A model generated the notes under the pieces. The model was not told the DNA's origin. It saw nothing but the letters and a program-made list of their open reading frames with translations, and made no database searches. The translations under genes and the position numbers were made by a program. This document shows positions 46,167 to 53,316 of a stretch of DNA of 53,316 nucleotides, piece after piece. The first letter of the stretch is position 1; each line of letters opens with the position of its first letter. This stretch comes from Sphingomonadaceae bacterium. Lineage in GTDB: Bacteria > Pseudomonadota > Alphaproteobacteria > Sphingomonadales > Sphingomonadaceae. The stretch is from contig PKED01000048.1 of NCBI GenBank assembly GCA_002863155.1, forward strand, positions 1-53,316, in the 5' to 3' direction.

Positions 46167-47011
46167 CCCTTCATCTCCAGCGCGCGCGCATAGAGCGCCT
46201 TGCGGTCGAGGCCGAGCGCCCTCGCCACTTCGCCGGCGGCTTTGGAGGCGGGCAGGCGTGTCAGCGCATCGGCGAGAGCCGCGTCGGCGTCGGCGGCGCT
46301 TGCCGGTGCCGCTTCGCCGGGCGGGGCGACGACGATGACGATCTCGCCCTTCGGTGGTGCCGCCTCATAACGCGCCGCAAGCGTCGACAACGTGCCAGTC
46401 ACCGCTTCCTCGAAATGCTTGGTGATTTCGCGCGCGACCGCCGCCTCGCGGTCGCCGAGCCCTTCGGCCAACGCCGCAAGCGCACCCGCCAGCCGCGGCC
46501 CGCTTTCGTAGAAGACAAGCGTCGCCCGCACGCCCGCGACTTCCGCGATCGCCGCAGCCCGCGCGCCGGCCTTGGGCGGCAGGAATCCCATGAACAGGAA
46601 CCGGTCGGTCGGCAGCCCGGCGAGTGTCAGTGCCGCCACCGCCGCGCACGGCCCCGGAATCGTGACGACCGCATGCCCGGCCGCGCGCGCATCGCGTACC
46701 AGCTTGTAACCGGGATCGGAGATGAGCGGCGTACCCGCATCCGAGACGAGCGCGATCGCTTCGCTGCCCATCCGGGCGATCAGGCCGGGGCGCACGCTTT
46801 CGGCATTATGGTCGTGATAGGGCTGCATCGGCCGCTTCACGCCGATATGATGGAGCAGCCGCGCCGTCACCCGGCTGTCCTCGACCGCGATCAGATCGGC
46901 ATGCGTCAGGACGTGGGCCGCGCGCGGCGAAAGATCACCGAGATTGCCGATCGGGGTGGCGACGATATAGAGACCGGGCGACAATGGGCTGTTCATCGAA
47001 ACGGCGTTCAT
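46163..47011 (-). CDS. rsmI: 16S rRNA (cytidine-1402-2'-O)-methyltransferase
   Basis: 282 residues. The tetrapyrrole methylase fold is recognised by LYIVATPIGNLGDLSPRA, ALVSDAGTPLISDPGYKLV and TIPGPCAAVAALTLAGLPTD. It methylates the ribose of C1402 near the decoding centre using SAM. ATG 47011 is used; ATG 46996 (MNSPLSPG) is an alternative. It diverges from the lpoA-like gene with a 12-bp gap. The C-terminal helix-turn-helix-like part (residues about 240-282, LPASKAAGEVARALGLDRKA) is common in RsmI. Confidence 0.95.
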   Translation of the reverse strand: MNAVSMNSPLSPGLYIVATPIGNLGDLSPRAAHVLTHADLIAVEDSRVTARLLHHIGVKRPMQPYHDHNAESVRPGLIARMGSEAIALVSDAGTPLISDPGYKLVRDARAAGHAVVTIPGPCAAVAALTLAGLPTDRFLFMGFLPPKAGARAAAIAEVAGVRATLVFYESGPRLAGALAALAEGLGDREAAVAREITKHFEEAVTGTLSTLAARYEAAPPKGEIVIVVAPPGEAAPASAADADAALADALTRLPASKAAGEVARALGLDRKALYARALEMKG

Positions 47012-47023
47012 AGGGGTTCAACG

Positions 47024-48229
47024 ATGACAGACATAGCGGCAAAACCGCCGGTGGCGCCACGCTGGGCAAGGCGACTCGTGGTCGCCGGGCTTGGGCTGAT
47101 GCTCGCGGCGTGCCAGACGGTGGTGCCGCGCGGGCCGGGCGGGCCGACCAACACGCCGCCGCCGCCGGTTGCGCGCCCGGTCGCTCCGCCGCGGATCGAC
47201 ACCGGCATTCCGCAGGATGTCGCGCGCCAGCGGGTCGCGCTGCTCGTGCCGATCACCGGCGCCAATGCCGGGGTGGGGCAGAGCATCGCCAACGCGACCC
47301 AGCTCGCGATTCTCGACACCCGCAACGACCAGATTCGCGTGACGACCTATGACACCAATCTGGGCGCGGCGGCGGCGGCGCAAAGGGCGATCGCCGACGG
47401 CAACCGGCTGATCCTGGGGCCGCTGCTCGCCGACGACGCTCGCGCCGTCGCGCCCGTCGCGCGGCGGGCGGGCGTGCCGGTGATCACTTTCTCGAACGAC
47501 ACGGGCGTCGCCGGGGGCGGTACTTTCGTGCTCGGCTATGCGCCTGCCCAGTCGATCGCGCGCGTCGTGCAATATGCCGCGTCGAAGGGCATTCGCGATT
47601 TCGCGGGCCTTGTCCCTAACGGCCTTTACGGCGATCGCGCCTCGACCGCGCTGCTCCGCGCCGTCGAGGACAATGGCGGTCAGGTCGTCAGCCTCCAGAC
47701 CTATGACCGGCAGCCGGGCTCGATCACCGGCGCGATCACGCGGATGGGCCGGGCGTCGCCCTATCAGGCCGTGCTGATCGCCGATTCGGCGGCGACGGGG
47801 GCAACGGCGGTGCCGATCATCCGCCGGAGCGGCGGGCCGACCGCGCAGGTGCTCGGCACCGATCTGTGGAACACCGAAAGCTCGGTCGCCGCTTCGCCCG
47901 CGCTGCAGGGGGCATGGTTCGCCAGCGTTTCGGACGGGCTCTACCGCCAATATGCGACCAAATACCGCAACCGTTTCGGCAAGGCGCCGTACCGGCTGTC
48001 GAGCCTTGGCTATGATGCGGTGCTGCTCACGGTGCGGATCATGCGCGACTGGCGGATCGGGACGCCGTTTCCGACCGAGCGGCTGAACGATCGCGGCGGC
48101 TTTGCCGGGCTCGACGGGGCGTTCCGCTTCGGCCCCGACGGCATCGCCGAACGCGCGCTCGAAGTGCAGGAAATCCGGGGCGGGACGACCGTGACGGTCA
48201 GCCCGGCGCCGACCGGTTTCGCTCGGTAG
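47024..48229 (+). CDS. LpoA-like penicillin-binding protein activator / periplasmic-binding lipoprotein
   Basis: 401 residues starting at ATG 47024. The lipobox LMLAACQ predicts an acylated Cys. A Pro-rich linker (PGGPTNTPPPPVARP) precedes a type I periplasmic-binding fold: RVALLVPITGANAGVGQSIA, then ADGNRLILGPLLADDARAVA, PVITFSNDT. This matches alphaproteobacterial LpoA-type activators and Leu-binding-like proteins. Gene order next to rsmI and yraN supports the LpoA relation, as in many proteobacteria. It lacks the N-terminal TPR domain of E. coli LpoA. Role in peptidoglycan synthesis is inference. Confidence 0.85.
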   Translation: MTDIAAKPPVAPRWARRLVVAGLGLMLAACQTVVPRGPGGPTNTPPPPVARPVAPPRIDTGIPQDVARQRVALLVPITGANAGVGQSIANATQLAILDTRNDQIRVTTYDTNLGAAAAAQRAIADGNRLILGPLLADDARAVAPVARRAGVPVITFSNDTGVAGGGTFVLGYAPAQSIARVVQYAASKGIRDFAGLVPNGLYGDRASTALLRAVEDNGGQVVSLQTYDRQPGSITGAITRMGRASPYQAVLIADSAATGATAVPIIRRSGGPTAQVLGTDLWNTESSVAASPALQGAWFASVSDGLYRQYATKYRNRFGKAPYRLSSLGYDAVLLTVRIMRDWRIGTPFPTERLNDRGGFAGLDGAFRFGPDGIAERALEVQEIRGGTTVTVSPAPTGFAR

Positions 48230-48390
48230 CGCGCGCTTCCAAAGTCGGAAATGCTGTGTCGGGGAGCGGCTGCTCTTTGACAGCGTCTGCGATTTGCCGG
48301 ACCGATTTTTTCGACTGGTCGTAACTTTCGTAACCTTCGGGACCCGATGAGCGGCCGCTGGTCCTCAATCGCGGGCAAACTATGTCCGTC

Positions 48391-48459
48391 CGTCATTGCG
48401 AGCGTAGCGAAGCAATCCAGTCCGACGCTCTGGATTGCTTCGCTACGCTCGCAATGACG
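48391..48459. repeat. 69-bp palindromic element, copy B
   Basis: 30-bp perfect arms at 48391-48420 and 48430-48459, loop TCCGACGCT. It matches copy A at 45573 except at two positions. It lies between the convergent ends of the lpoA-like and homoserine dehydrogenase genes, where it could act as a bidirectional terminator, though no T-run is present. Confidence 0.92.
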
Positions 48460-48479
48460 GTAAATTCGGTGGCCCCGCC

Positions 48480-49772
48480 TCAGCCCAGAATGTGCATCCA
48501 CAGCGGCGCATCGGTGAGGCTGGGCGAGCCGCGCAGCTTCTCCAGCGCCTGCGCCACCGCGCGCTCGGGGCCTTCATGCGTCACGATCGCGACGAGCACG
48601 CTGCCGTCGCCGACGCGCCCGCGCTGGATGAGGCTTTCGATCGAGACGCCTGCGTCGCGCATCGCGGCGGCGATCTCGGCGAGCACACCCACCTTGTCGG
48701 CAACGGTGAAGCGGACATAGGCGCGGCCGTGGCGCGCGCCGCTGTCGGCGGGGGCGGTCGCGGCAAGCTCGGCGGCGGGCATCGCATAGGGGGCGCCATA
48801 TTCGCCGCGGGCGATGTCGATCAGGTCGGCGACGACGGCGCTCGCGGTCGGGCCGTCGCCCGCGCCCGCGCCCTGGAACAACAACCGGCCGACGAAATTC
48901 CCCTCCGCCACCACCGCGTTGGTCGCGCCCGTCACATGCGCGAGCGGATGGTCGACGGGGACGAGATGGGCGTGGACGCGCTGGAACAGCCCGTGCGGCC
49001 CCGATTCGGCGAGGCCGATCAGCCGCACCCGGTAACCGAGCGCCGCTGCCTCGGCGATGTCGGCGGCAAGGACGTGGCGGATGCCGCTCGCCGCGACCGC
49101 GCCGAACGCAGGCCGGGTGCCGAAGGCGACGCTTGCCAGAATCGACAGCTTGTGCCCGGCATCGATGCCGTCGATGTCGAAGCTGGGGTCGGCCTCGGCA
49201 AAGCCCAGCGCCTGTGCCTCGGCGAGTACATCGGCGAAGTCGCGCCCTTCGGCCTCCATCTTCGACAGGATGAAATTGCAGGTGCCGTTGAGGATGCCAT
49301 AGACGCGGGCGATGTCGTTGGCGGCAGCGCCTTCGCGCAGGCCCTTGATGACCGGGATGCCGCCCGCGACGGCGGCTTCGAACTTCAGCGGCGCACCGGC
49401 CCCTTCCGCCGTGGCGGCGAGTTCGAGCCCGTGATGCGCGATCATCGCCTTGTTGGCGGTGACGAGGCCCTTGCCGCCCGCCAGCGTCGCGCGGGCAAGC
49501 GCGAGCGCGGGGCCGTCCGATCCGCCGATCAGCTCGACGACGACATCGGCATCGGCCTCGGCGAGCTTCGTCGTGTCGTCGACCCAGCCGAAGCGGGTGA
49601 TGTCGACGCCGCGATCCTTGGCGCGGTCGCGCGCCGACACGGCGACGATCTCGATCCGCCGCCCCGCGCGCCGCGCGATCAGGTCGCCATTCGCGTCGAT
49701 CAGCCGGATCACGCCGCCGCCGACGGTGCCGAGGCCCGCAAGGGCGACGCGCAGGGGTTTGGCTTCAGTCAT
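48480..49772 (-). CDS. hom: Homoserine dehydrogenase
   Basis: 430 residues. The Rossmann motif ALAGLGTVGGGVIRLI is at the N-terminus, TANKAMIAHHG is the catalytic/NADP region, and GILNGTCNFILSKMEAEG is a substrate motif. LGFAEADPSFDIDGIDAGHKL is a diagnostic homoserine-binding segment. A C-terminal ACT domain (about 350-425, YVRFTVADKVGVLAEIAAAM) implies feedback regulation, likely by threonine. It makes homoserine from aspartate semialdehyde for threonine, methionine and isoleucine. Start ATG 49772. Confidence 0.97.
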   Translation of the reverse strand: MTEAKPLRVALAGLGTVGGGVIRLIDANGDLIARRAGRRIEIVAVSARDRAKDRGVDITRFGWVDDTTKLAEADADVVVELIGGSDGPALALARATLAGGKGLVTANKAMIAHHGLELAATAEGAGAPLKFEAAVAGGIPVIKGLREGAAANDIARVYGILNGTCNFILSKMEAEGRDFADVLAEAQALGFAEADPSFDIDGIDAGHKLSILASVAFGTRPAFGAVAASGIRHVLAADIAEAAALGYRVRLIGLAESGPHGLFQRVHAHLVPVDHPLAHVTGATNAVVAEGNFVGRLLFQGAGAGDGPTASAVVADLIDIARGEYGAPYAMPAAELAATAPADSGARHGRAYVRFTVADKVGVLAEIAAAMRDAGVSIESLIQRGRVGDGSVLVAIVTHEGPERAVAQALEKLRGSPSLTDAPLWMHILG

Positions 49773-49805
49773 CGAGCAGCGGCCTGCCCCGCATGCTGCG
49801 CTGCG

Positions 49806-50150
49806 TCAAGATTGAGGCTTCACGACGAGTACCAATTGGCAGGGGTGCTCGCGACAGCGCAGATCAGTCGCCACCGCATCGGCGTAGGTGGCTGCGGCCA
49901 ACGACCATCCAGCGAGGGTCACGCAGAATAGCCCGACTGCAGCCCGAAATTGGCGCCGTTGAAATATCGCCCATTGAATAGCGCCGGTTGCGATGGCGGT
50001 GATGAACAAAGCCATCGACAGCGTTGGCATGTCGCCGATGCGCTGCAGATTAAAGGGCGCCAGCAACAAGGTCAGCGCGGCCAGCAATGTGCCCATTGCA
50101 CCGATGCCGAGCGCCGCATAGCGCCAAGCCAGAGCCACGATGTCGCTCAA
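49806..50150 (-). CDS. Small membrane protein of unknown function
   Basis: 114 residues, beginning TTG 50150, which overlaps the upstream oxygenase stop as TTGA. About three hydrophobic segments: LGIGAMGTLLAALTLLLA, MALFITAIATGAIQWAIF and AVGLFCVTLAGWSLAAATYA. The C-terminal tail holds two Cys (LRCREHPCQLVL), probably exported. No family recognised. A GTG five codons in is an alternative start. Coupling to the oxygenase is by position only; GC is below average. Confidence 0.55.
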   Translation of the reverse strand: MSDIVALAWRYAALGIGAMGTLLAALTLLLAPFNLQRIGDMPTLSMALFITAIATGAIQWAIFQRRQFRAAVGLFCVTLAGWSLAAATYADAVATDLRCREHPCQLVLVVKPQS

Positions 50151-51109
50151 GCCTTCACCAGTCCGATCTCGACCAGCCGCTCGTGGAGGTAATCATGCGC
50201 GGTGATCGGGGTGGGGTAGCGGTTGGGGTTGGTGGCGCTGATGCACCCCGGCAGCGTCTCGATCAGGAAATCGGGCGCGGGGTGGAGGAAGAACGGCATC
50301 GAATAGCGCGACGACCCGCGCCGCTCGGGCGGCGGGTTGACCACGCGGTGCGTGGTCGAGGGCAGGACATGGTTGGTCAGCCGCTGAAGCATGTCGCCGA
50401 CATTGACGACGAGCGCGCCTTCGGGCGGCTTCACAGCGAGCCAGCGCCCGTCCTTGTCGAGCAGCTCGAGCCCTGCTTCCTCGGCACCGAGCAGCAGCGT
50501 GATGAGGTTGATGTCCTCATGCGCGCCTGCCCGCACGCCCCCGCCCAAATCGGCGTCATCGGCGGGGATCGGTGGATAGTGGAGCAGCCGCAGGATCGAA
50601 TTGCCGTCCTTGACCGCCGGGTCGAACCAGTCGGGGGCGAGGCCCAGATGGCGCGCAATCGCCGACAGGATCACGTCGCCCGCGCGGTCGAACGCGGTGA
50701 ACAGCTCGGTAAAGGTCTCGCGGAAGCCCTCGGGCCGGTCGGGCCAGATGTTGGGCGGCATCACGCTTTCGAAGCGGTGCCCGGCGGGCAGCGGGCGGCC
50801 GACGTGCCAGAATTCCTTCAGGTCGACGACGCTCGCGCCCTTGGCGATTTCGGTCTTGAACGGGGTATAGCCGCGCTGGCCGCCGCCTGCGGGCGTGAAA
50901 TAACGGCGCTTTTCTTCCTCGGGCAGGTCGAAGAACGCCTTGGTCTGGCCCCAGGCGCGCGTCACCAGATCGGCGGGGACGCCGTGATCGGCGACGATCG
51001 CAAAGCCGAAGCGTTCGAACGATTCGCCGATCGCGGCGGTAAATCCATCGGGATCGTCGCGGTTGCGGTTCAGCGACAGCGTGGGGATCTGGTCGAGCGT
51101 ATCGAGCAT
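50147..51109 (-). CDS. 2-oxoglutarate/Fe(II) or isopenicillin N synthase-like oxygenase
   Basis: 320 residues with the non-haem iron facial triad His/Asp in AGAHEDINLITLL and distal His in STTHRVVNPP; the Arg/Ser pair RYSMPFFLHP would hold 2-oxoglutarate or substrate. N-terminal FGFAIVADHGVP and FFDLPEEEKRRYF are typical of the DIOX_N domain. This is the isopenicillin N synthase family branch common in bacteria with unassigned substrates. No beta-lactam gene cluster is present. ATG 51109 is the start. Confidence 0.9.
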   Translation of the reverse strand: MLDTLDQIPTLSLNRNRDDPDGFTAAIGESFERFGFAIVADHGVPADLVTRAWGQTKAFFDLPEEEKRRYFTPAGGGQRGYTPFKTEIAKGASVVDLKEFWHVGRPLPAGHRFESVMPPNIWPDRPEGFRETFTELFTAFDRAGDVILSAIARHLGLAPDWFDPAVKDGNSILRLLHYPPIPADDADLGGGVRAGAHEDINLITLLLGAEEAGLELLDKDGRWLAVKPPEGALVVNVGDMLQRLTNHVLPSTTHRVVNPPPERRGSSRYSMPFFLHPAPDFLIETLPGCISATNPNRYPTPITAHDYLHERLVEIGLVKA

Positions 51110-51175
51110 GGCATCGGCATCCGAGCGGGTGGGTCCTGCTCACAATAGGGTGCGCAGCCGCTGCCCGCCAGACCC

Positions 51176-51628
51176 TCAGCTCTTGCTGGCGACGCCCATC
51201 GCGTTGCCGCCGGGGGCGGCCATCAGGTCGAGCCGGAACGGCTTGCCGCGATCGTCGGTGCCGACCAGGCTGTCGCCCTCGGCGCGCAGCTTGTAGCCCG
51301 CCTTCCCCAGTTCGCCCGCATACCAGTCGCGCAGCTTCGCAGGGGGTGCAGGGCTCCAGAAGCTGAAGCTCGTCATGTCGTCGACTTCGTGCGGCATGAT
51401 CGTCGCGGCCTCGACCAGCTTCGATCCGGGATAGAGCGCGAATTTCGCCATGTCGGCCATGCGGCCGTCGGGCATCGGCATGGGCATCGTCGCCGCGTTC
51501 GCCACCATCGTGCCGTTCGCATCGGCAAGGTCGGCGCGGCTCGCCGGTTCAGGGGCCGATCCACAGCCCGCGAGCGGGGCGGCGAGAGCAGCGGCGAACA
51601 CCAGCGCGGCGCGCGTCGGACGATTCAT
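51176..51628 (-). CDS. Lipoprotein, paralogue of the next gene
   Basis: 150 residues starting at ATG 51628 (SD GGAAGGG). The signal ends with the lipobox APLAGC, predicting an N-acyl Cys. A Met-rich stretch (MPMPMPDGRMADMA) lies near residue 55. The C-terminal half, with FALYPGSKL, LRDWYAGELGKAGYKLRAEG and SLVGTDDRGKPFRLDL, closely matches the lipoprotein at 51734. The pair looks like a tandem duplication. Function unknown; both belong to the envelope. Confidence 0.78.
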   Translation of the reverse strand: MNRPTRAALVFAAALAAPLAGCGSAPEPASRADLADANGTMVANAATMPMPMPDGRMADMAKFALYPGSKLVEAATIMPHEVDDMTSFSFWSPAPPAKLRDWYAGELGKAGYKLRAEGDSLVGTDDRGKPFRLDLMAAPGGNAMGVASKS

Positions 51629-51733
51629 GTCAGGCCCTTCCAGCAATCTAGCGTGCGTCGTCCGCCGCCACCCCTGTCTGCGTCAAGCGCCGGGACGAAC
51701 AAGGACCGATGTTGCAGGAAAAGCGACGCCCGA

Positions 51734-52225
51734 TCAACCGCCGGCGACGACGACCGCCCTGGTCTTGCCCGATCCCGCCGGTTCGAAGTCGATCCGAAAA
51801 GGCTTCTTCTCGTCGTCGGTGCCGATCAGGCTGTTGCCTTCGACCTTGAGCGCGAAATCGGCCTTGTTGAGCCGAGTCACGAACCAGTCGCGCACCGTGG
51901 CGAGATCGGCGGGGCTTTCGAAGCCGATGCGAAGCGTGCCATCGCTGGCCGCGCCATTGCCATCCGCCTGGTCGTCGTCGCCACCGGCATCGATGTTGAA
52001 GCTGTTGACGGTCGATCCGGGATAGAGGTGAACGCCGTTGAATTCGACATTCTTGGCGTCCAGCCTGATCTTCGGCAGTTTCAAGCTGCCCGAAAAACCG
52101 GGCGCCTTGATCGAGAAATTGCCGCTGCCGCCGTCGCCCTTGAAGTCGACGGAAGCGCCGTCGCCCTTGTCGCCGCACGCGGCAAGCGGGGCAGCGAACA
52201 GGGCAAGGACAAGAAGCGCGCGCAT
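51734..52225 (-). CDS. Lipoprotein, paralogue of the previous gene
   Basis: 163 residues from ATG 52225 with lipobox LAACG. A Gly/Asp-rich part (residues about 20-55) precedes the shared domain: VHLYPGSTVN, VRDWFVTRLNKADFALKVEG and SLIGTDDEKKPFRIDF. An inserted acidic/Asp-rich stretch (AGGDDDQADGNGAASD) separates them from the start of the domain. It sits about 105 bp upstream of its paralogue on the same strand. Function unknown; both could be stress or envelope lipoproteins. Confidence 0.78.
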   Translation of the reverse strand: MRALLVLALFAAPLAACGDKGDGASVDFKGDGGSGNFSIKAPGFSGSLKLPKIRLDAKNVEFNGVHLYPGSTVNSFNIDAGGDDDQADGNGAASDGTLRIGFESPADLATVRDWFVTRLNKADFALKVEGNSLIGTDDEKKPFRIDFEPAGSGKTRAVVVAGG

Positions 52226-52335
52226 GACAAACCTTTCAAAGGTGCTATAGGTATGTAATACGGATCGCGCCGACCGGCGTCAATGTGATGCAGGCAGACA
52301 TGCCTTTTGCCGTGACGCGAGGGTGCCGATCGGGC

Positions 52336-53316
52336 ATGGGCTCGCCGATGAACGCGACCCGGACCATCGATCAGGAAAGCCGTGCGCCGACGGGCTTTGC
52401 CGAATTCGTCGCTTTGGTCGCGGCGTTGATGGCGCTGACCGCGCTCGGCATCGATTCGATGCTGCCCGCGCTCCCGGCGATCGGCACCGCGCTCGGCGTC
52501 GCGACCGAAAATCAGCGCCAGTTCGTCATCACCGCCTTCCTGCTCGGCTTCGGCATCGCCCAGCTCGTCCATGGGCCGCTCGCCGATCGCTTTGGCCGTC
52601 GCCCGGTGCTGATCGCCGCGCTGGCGGCCTATGTCGTCACCAATCTGGTCGCCGCGATCGCGGGCAGCTTCGTGCTGCTGCTGTTGGCGCGCTTTGCCGG
52701 CGGCCTTGCCATCGCGGCATCGCGGGTCGTGACGGTCGCGCTGGTGCGCGACTGCTATTCCGGGCGAGCGATGGCGCGGGTGATGAGCCTTGCGTTCATG
52801 GTCTTCATGGCGGCGCCGGTGCTGGCGCCGTCGTTTGGGCAGCTGATCCTGCTGATGGGCAGCTGGCGGCTGATCTTCGTGCTGATCGCGGCGGTGAGCG
52901 CGGCCGTGCTGACCTGGTTTGCGCTCCGCATGCCCGAGACGCTGGCGATCGAGGCACGCCAGCCGCTGTCGGTGGCGCGGCTGGCGGCGGGATGGCGCAC
53001 CACACTGACCGATCGCTGCTCGATCGGCTATACGCTTGCGGCGACGGCGCTGCTCGGCGCGCTCTATGGCTTCATCAATTCGGTGCAGCAGATCGTCGCC
53101 GCGCTTACCGGTAGCGACGATCTGCTGGTGCCGGTGTTCATCGGCGTTGCGGGGATGATGGCGCTTGCCAACCTGCTCAATTCGCGGATCGTGATGCGGC
53201 TCGGCACGCGGCGGATTTCGCACAGCGCGCTTGCGGTCCTGATCCTGCTGTCGGGCATCCATCTCGCGATCGCGTCGGGCGGGTACGAGACGATCTGGTC
53301 TTTCGCCGTGCTCCAG
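52336..53316 (+). CDS. Bcr/CflA-type MFS multidrug transporter, 3' end outside window
   Basis: 327 residues visible from ATG 52336 (ATG 52348, MNATRTIDQ, is an equally good start), with no stop before the window end. The drug/H+ antiporter motifs IDSMLPALPAIGTAL in helix 1 and GPLADRFGRRPVLI (motif A) are present, as is SGRAMARVMSLAFMVFMAAP, typical of the Bcr/CflA subfamily. Full length should be about 400 residues with 12 membrane helices. It diverges from the lipoprotein genes across about 110 bp. Confidence 0.88.
   Translation, partial: MGSPMNATRTIDQESRAPTGFAEFVALVAALMALTALGIDSMLPALPAIGTALGVATENQRQFVITAFLLGFGIAQLVHGPLADRFGRRPVLIAALAAYVVTNLVAAIAGSFVLLLLARFAGGLAIAASRVVTVALVRDCYSGRAMARVMSLAFMVFMAAPVLAPSFGQLILLMGSWRLIFVLIAAVSAAVLTWFALRMPETLAIEARQPLSVARLAAGWRTTLTDRCSIGYTLAATALLGALYGFINSVQQIVAALTGSDDLLVPVFIGVAGMMALANLLNSRIVMRLGTRRISHSALAVLILLSGIHLAIASGGYETIWSFAVLQ

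Noticed and set aside
50147..51109. Isopenicillin N synthase as part of a beta-lactam cluster
   Set aside because: No ACV synthetase or related genes nearby; this is a general bacterial branch of the oxygenase family.

Overview
The window is about 53 kb of GC-rich chromosome, probably from a sphingomonad (alphaproteobacterium, Sphingomonas-like). This is an inference from overall gene content: a very large TonB-dependent receptor, PhaR next to a thiolase, a short ATP synthase epsilon subunit, a GshB/YraN/RsmI/LpoA cluster, and abundant perfect palindromes in intergenic gaps. No rRNA, tRNA, CRISPR array or insertion sequence was recognised.

Layout, left to right. At 1-4249 a regulator-like fragment diverges from a valine catabolism operon: acyl-CoA dehydrogenase, 3-hydroxyisobutyryl-CoA hydrolase, enoyl-CoA hydratase and 3-hydroxyisobutyrate dehydrogenase. 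An MHS-type transporter and alanine racemase follow. At 7177-10455 is a TonB-dependent receptor with a clear intrinsic terminator. At 10905-13760 is a polyester/thiolase group: thiolase, a PhaC-like hydrolase and divergent phaR. At 13773-18972 are an exported methyltransferase-like protein, a GT39-like membrane enzyme, an aspartyl-protease/PDZ protein and an orphan CpaF ATPase. At 19071-24808 is the F1 ATP synthase operon atpHAGDC, unusually carrying two foreign genes: a LysE exporter between atpA and atpG, and a small exported protein between atpG and atpD.

From 25050 to 34644 come a chemoreceptor, dienelactone hydrolase, an alpha/beta hydrolase with a 3' frameshift, a Tet-like MFS pump, a META-domain lipoprotein, Ada with a coupled DUF1203 gene, a CPBP protease and a membrane trypsin-like protease. 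At about 34700-36500 lies an island of visibly lower GC with a SIR2-like gene, a possible 61-residue partner and an 8-bp inverted repeat upstream. This is the best candidate for an uncharacterised defence or NAD-consuming system.

At 36878-44491 are priA, a KAP-family NTPase with a Clp-N-like N-terminus and two membrane segments, a transaldolase-family aldolase, xerC and small NTF2-fold proteins. At 44533-48229 is the cluster gshB, yraN, rsmI with divergent lpoA-like. Then come homoserine dehydrogenase, a 2-oxoglutarate-type oxygenase, two tandem paralogous lipoproteins and a truncated Bcr/CflA MFS gene at the right edge. Three long palindromic repeats, all bounded by CGTCA...TGACG, lie in gaps at 2476, 45573 and 48391.
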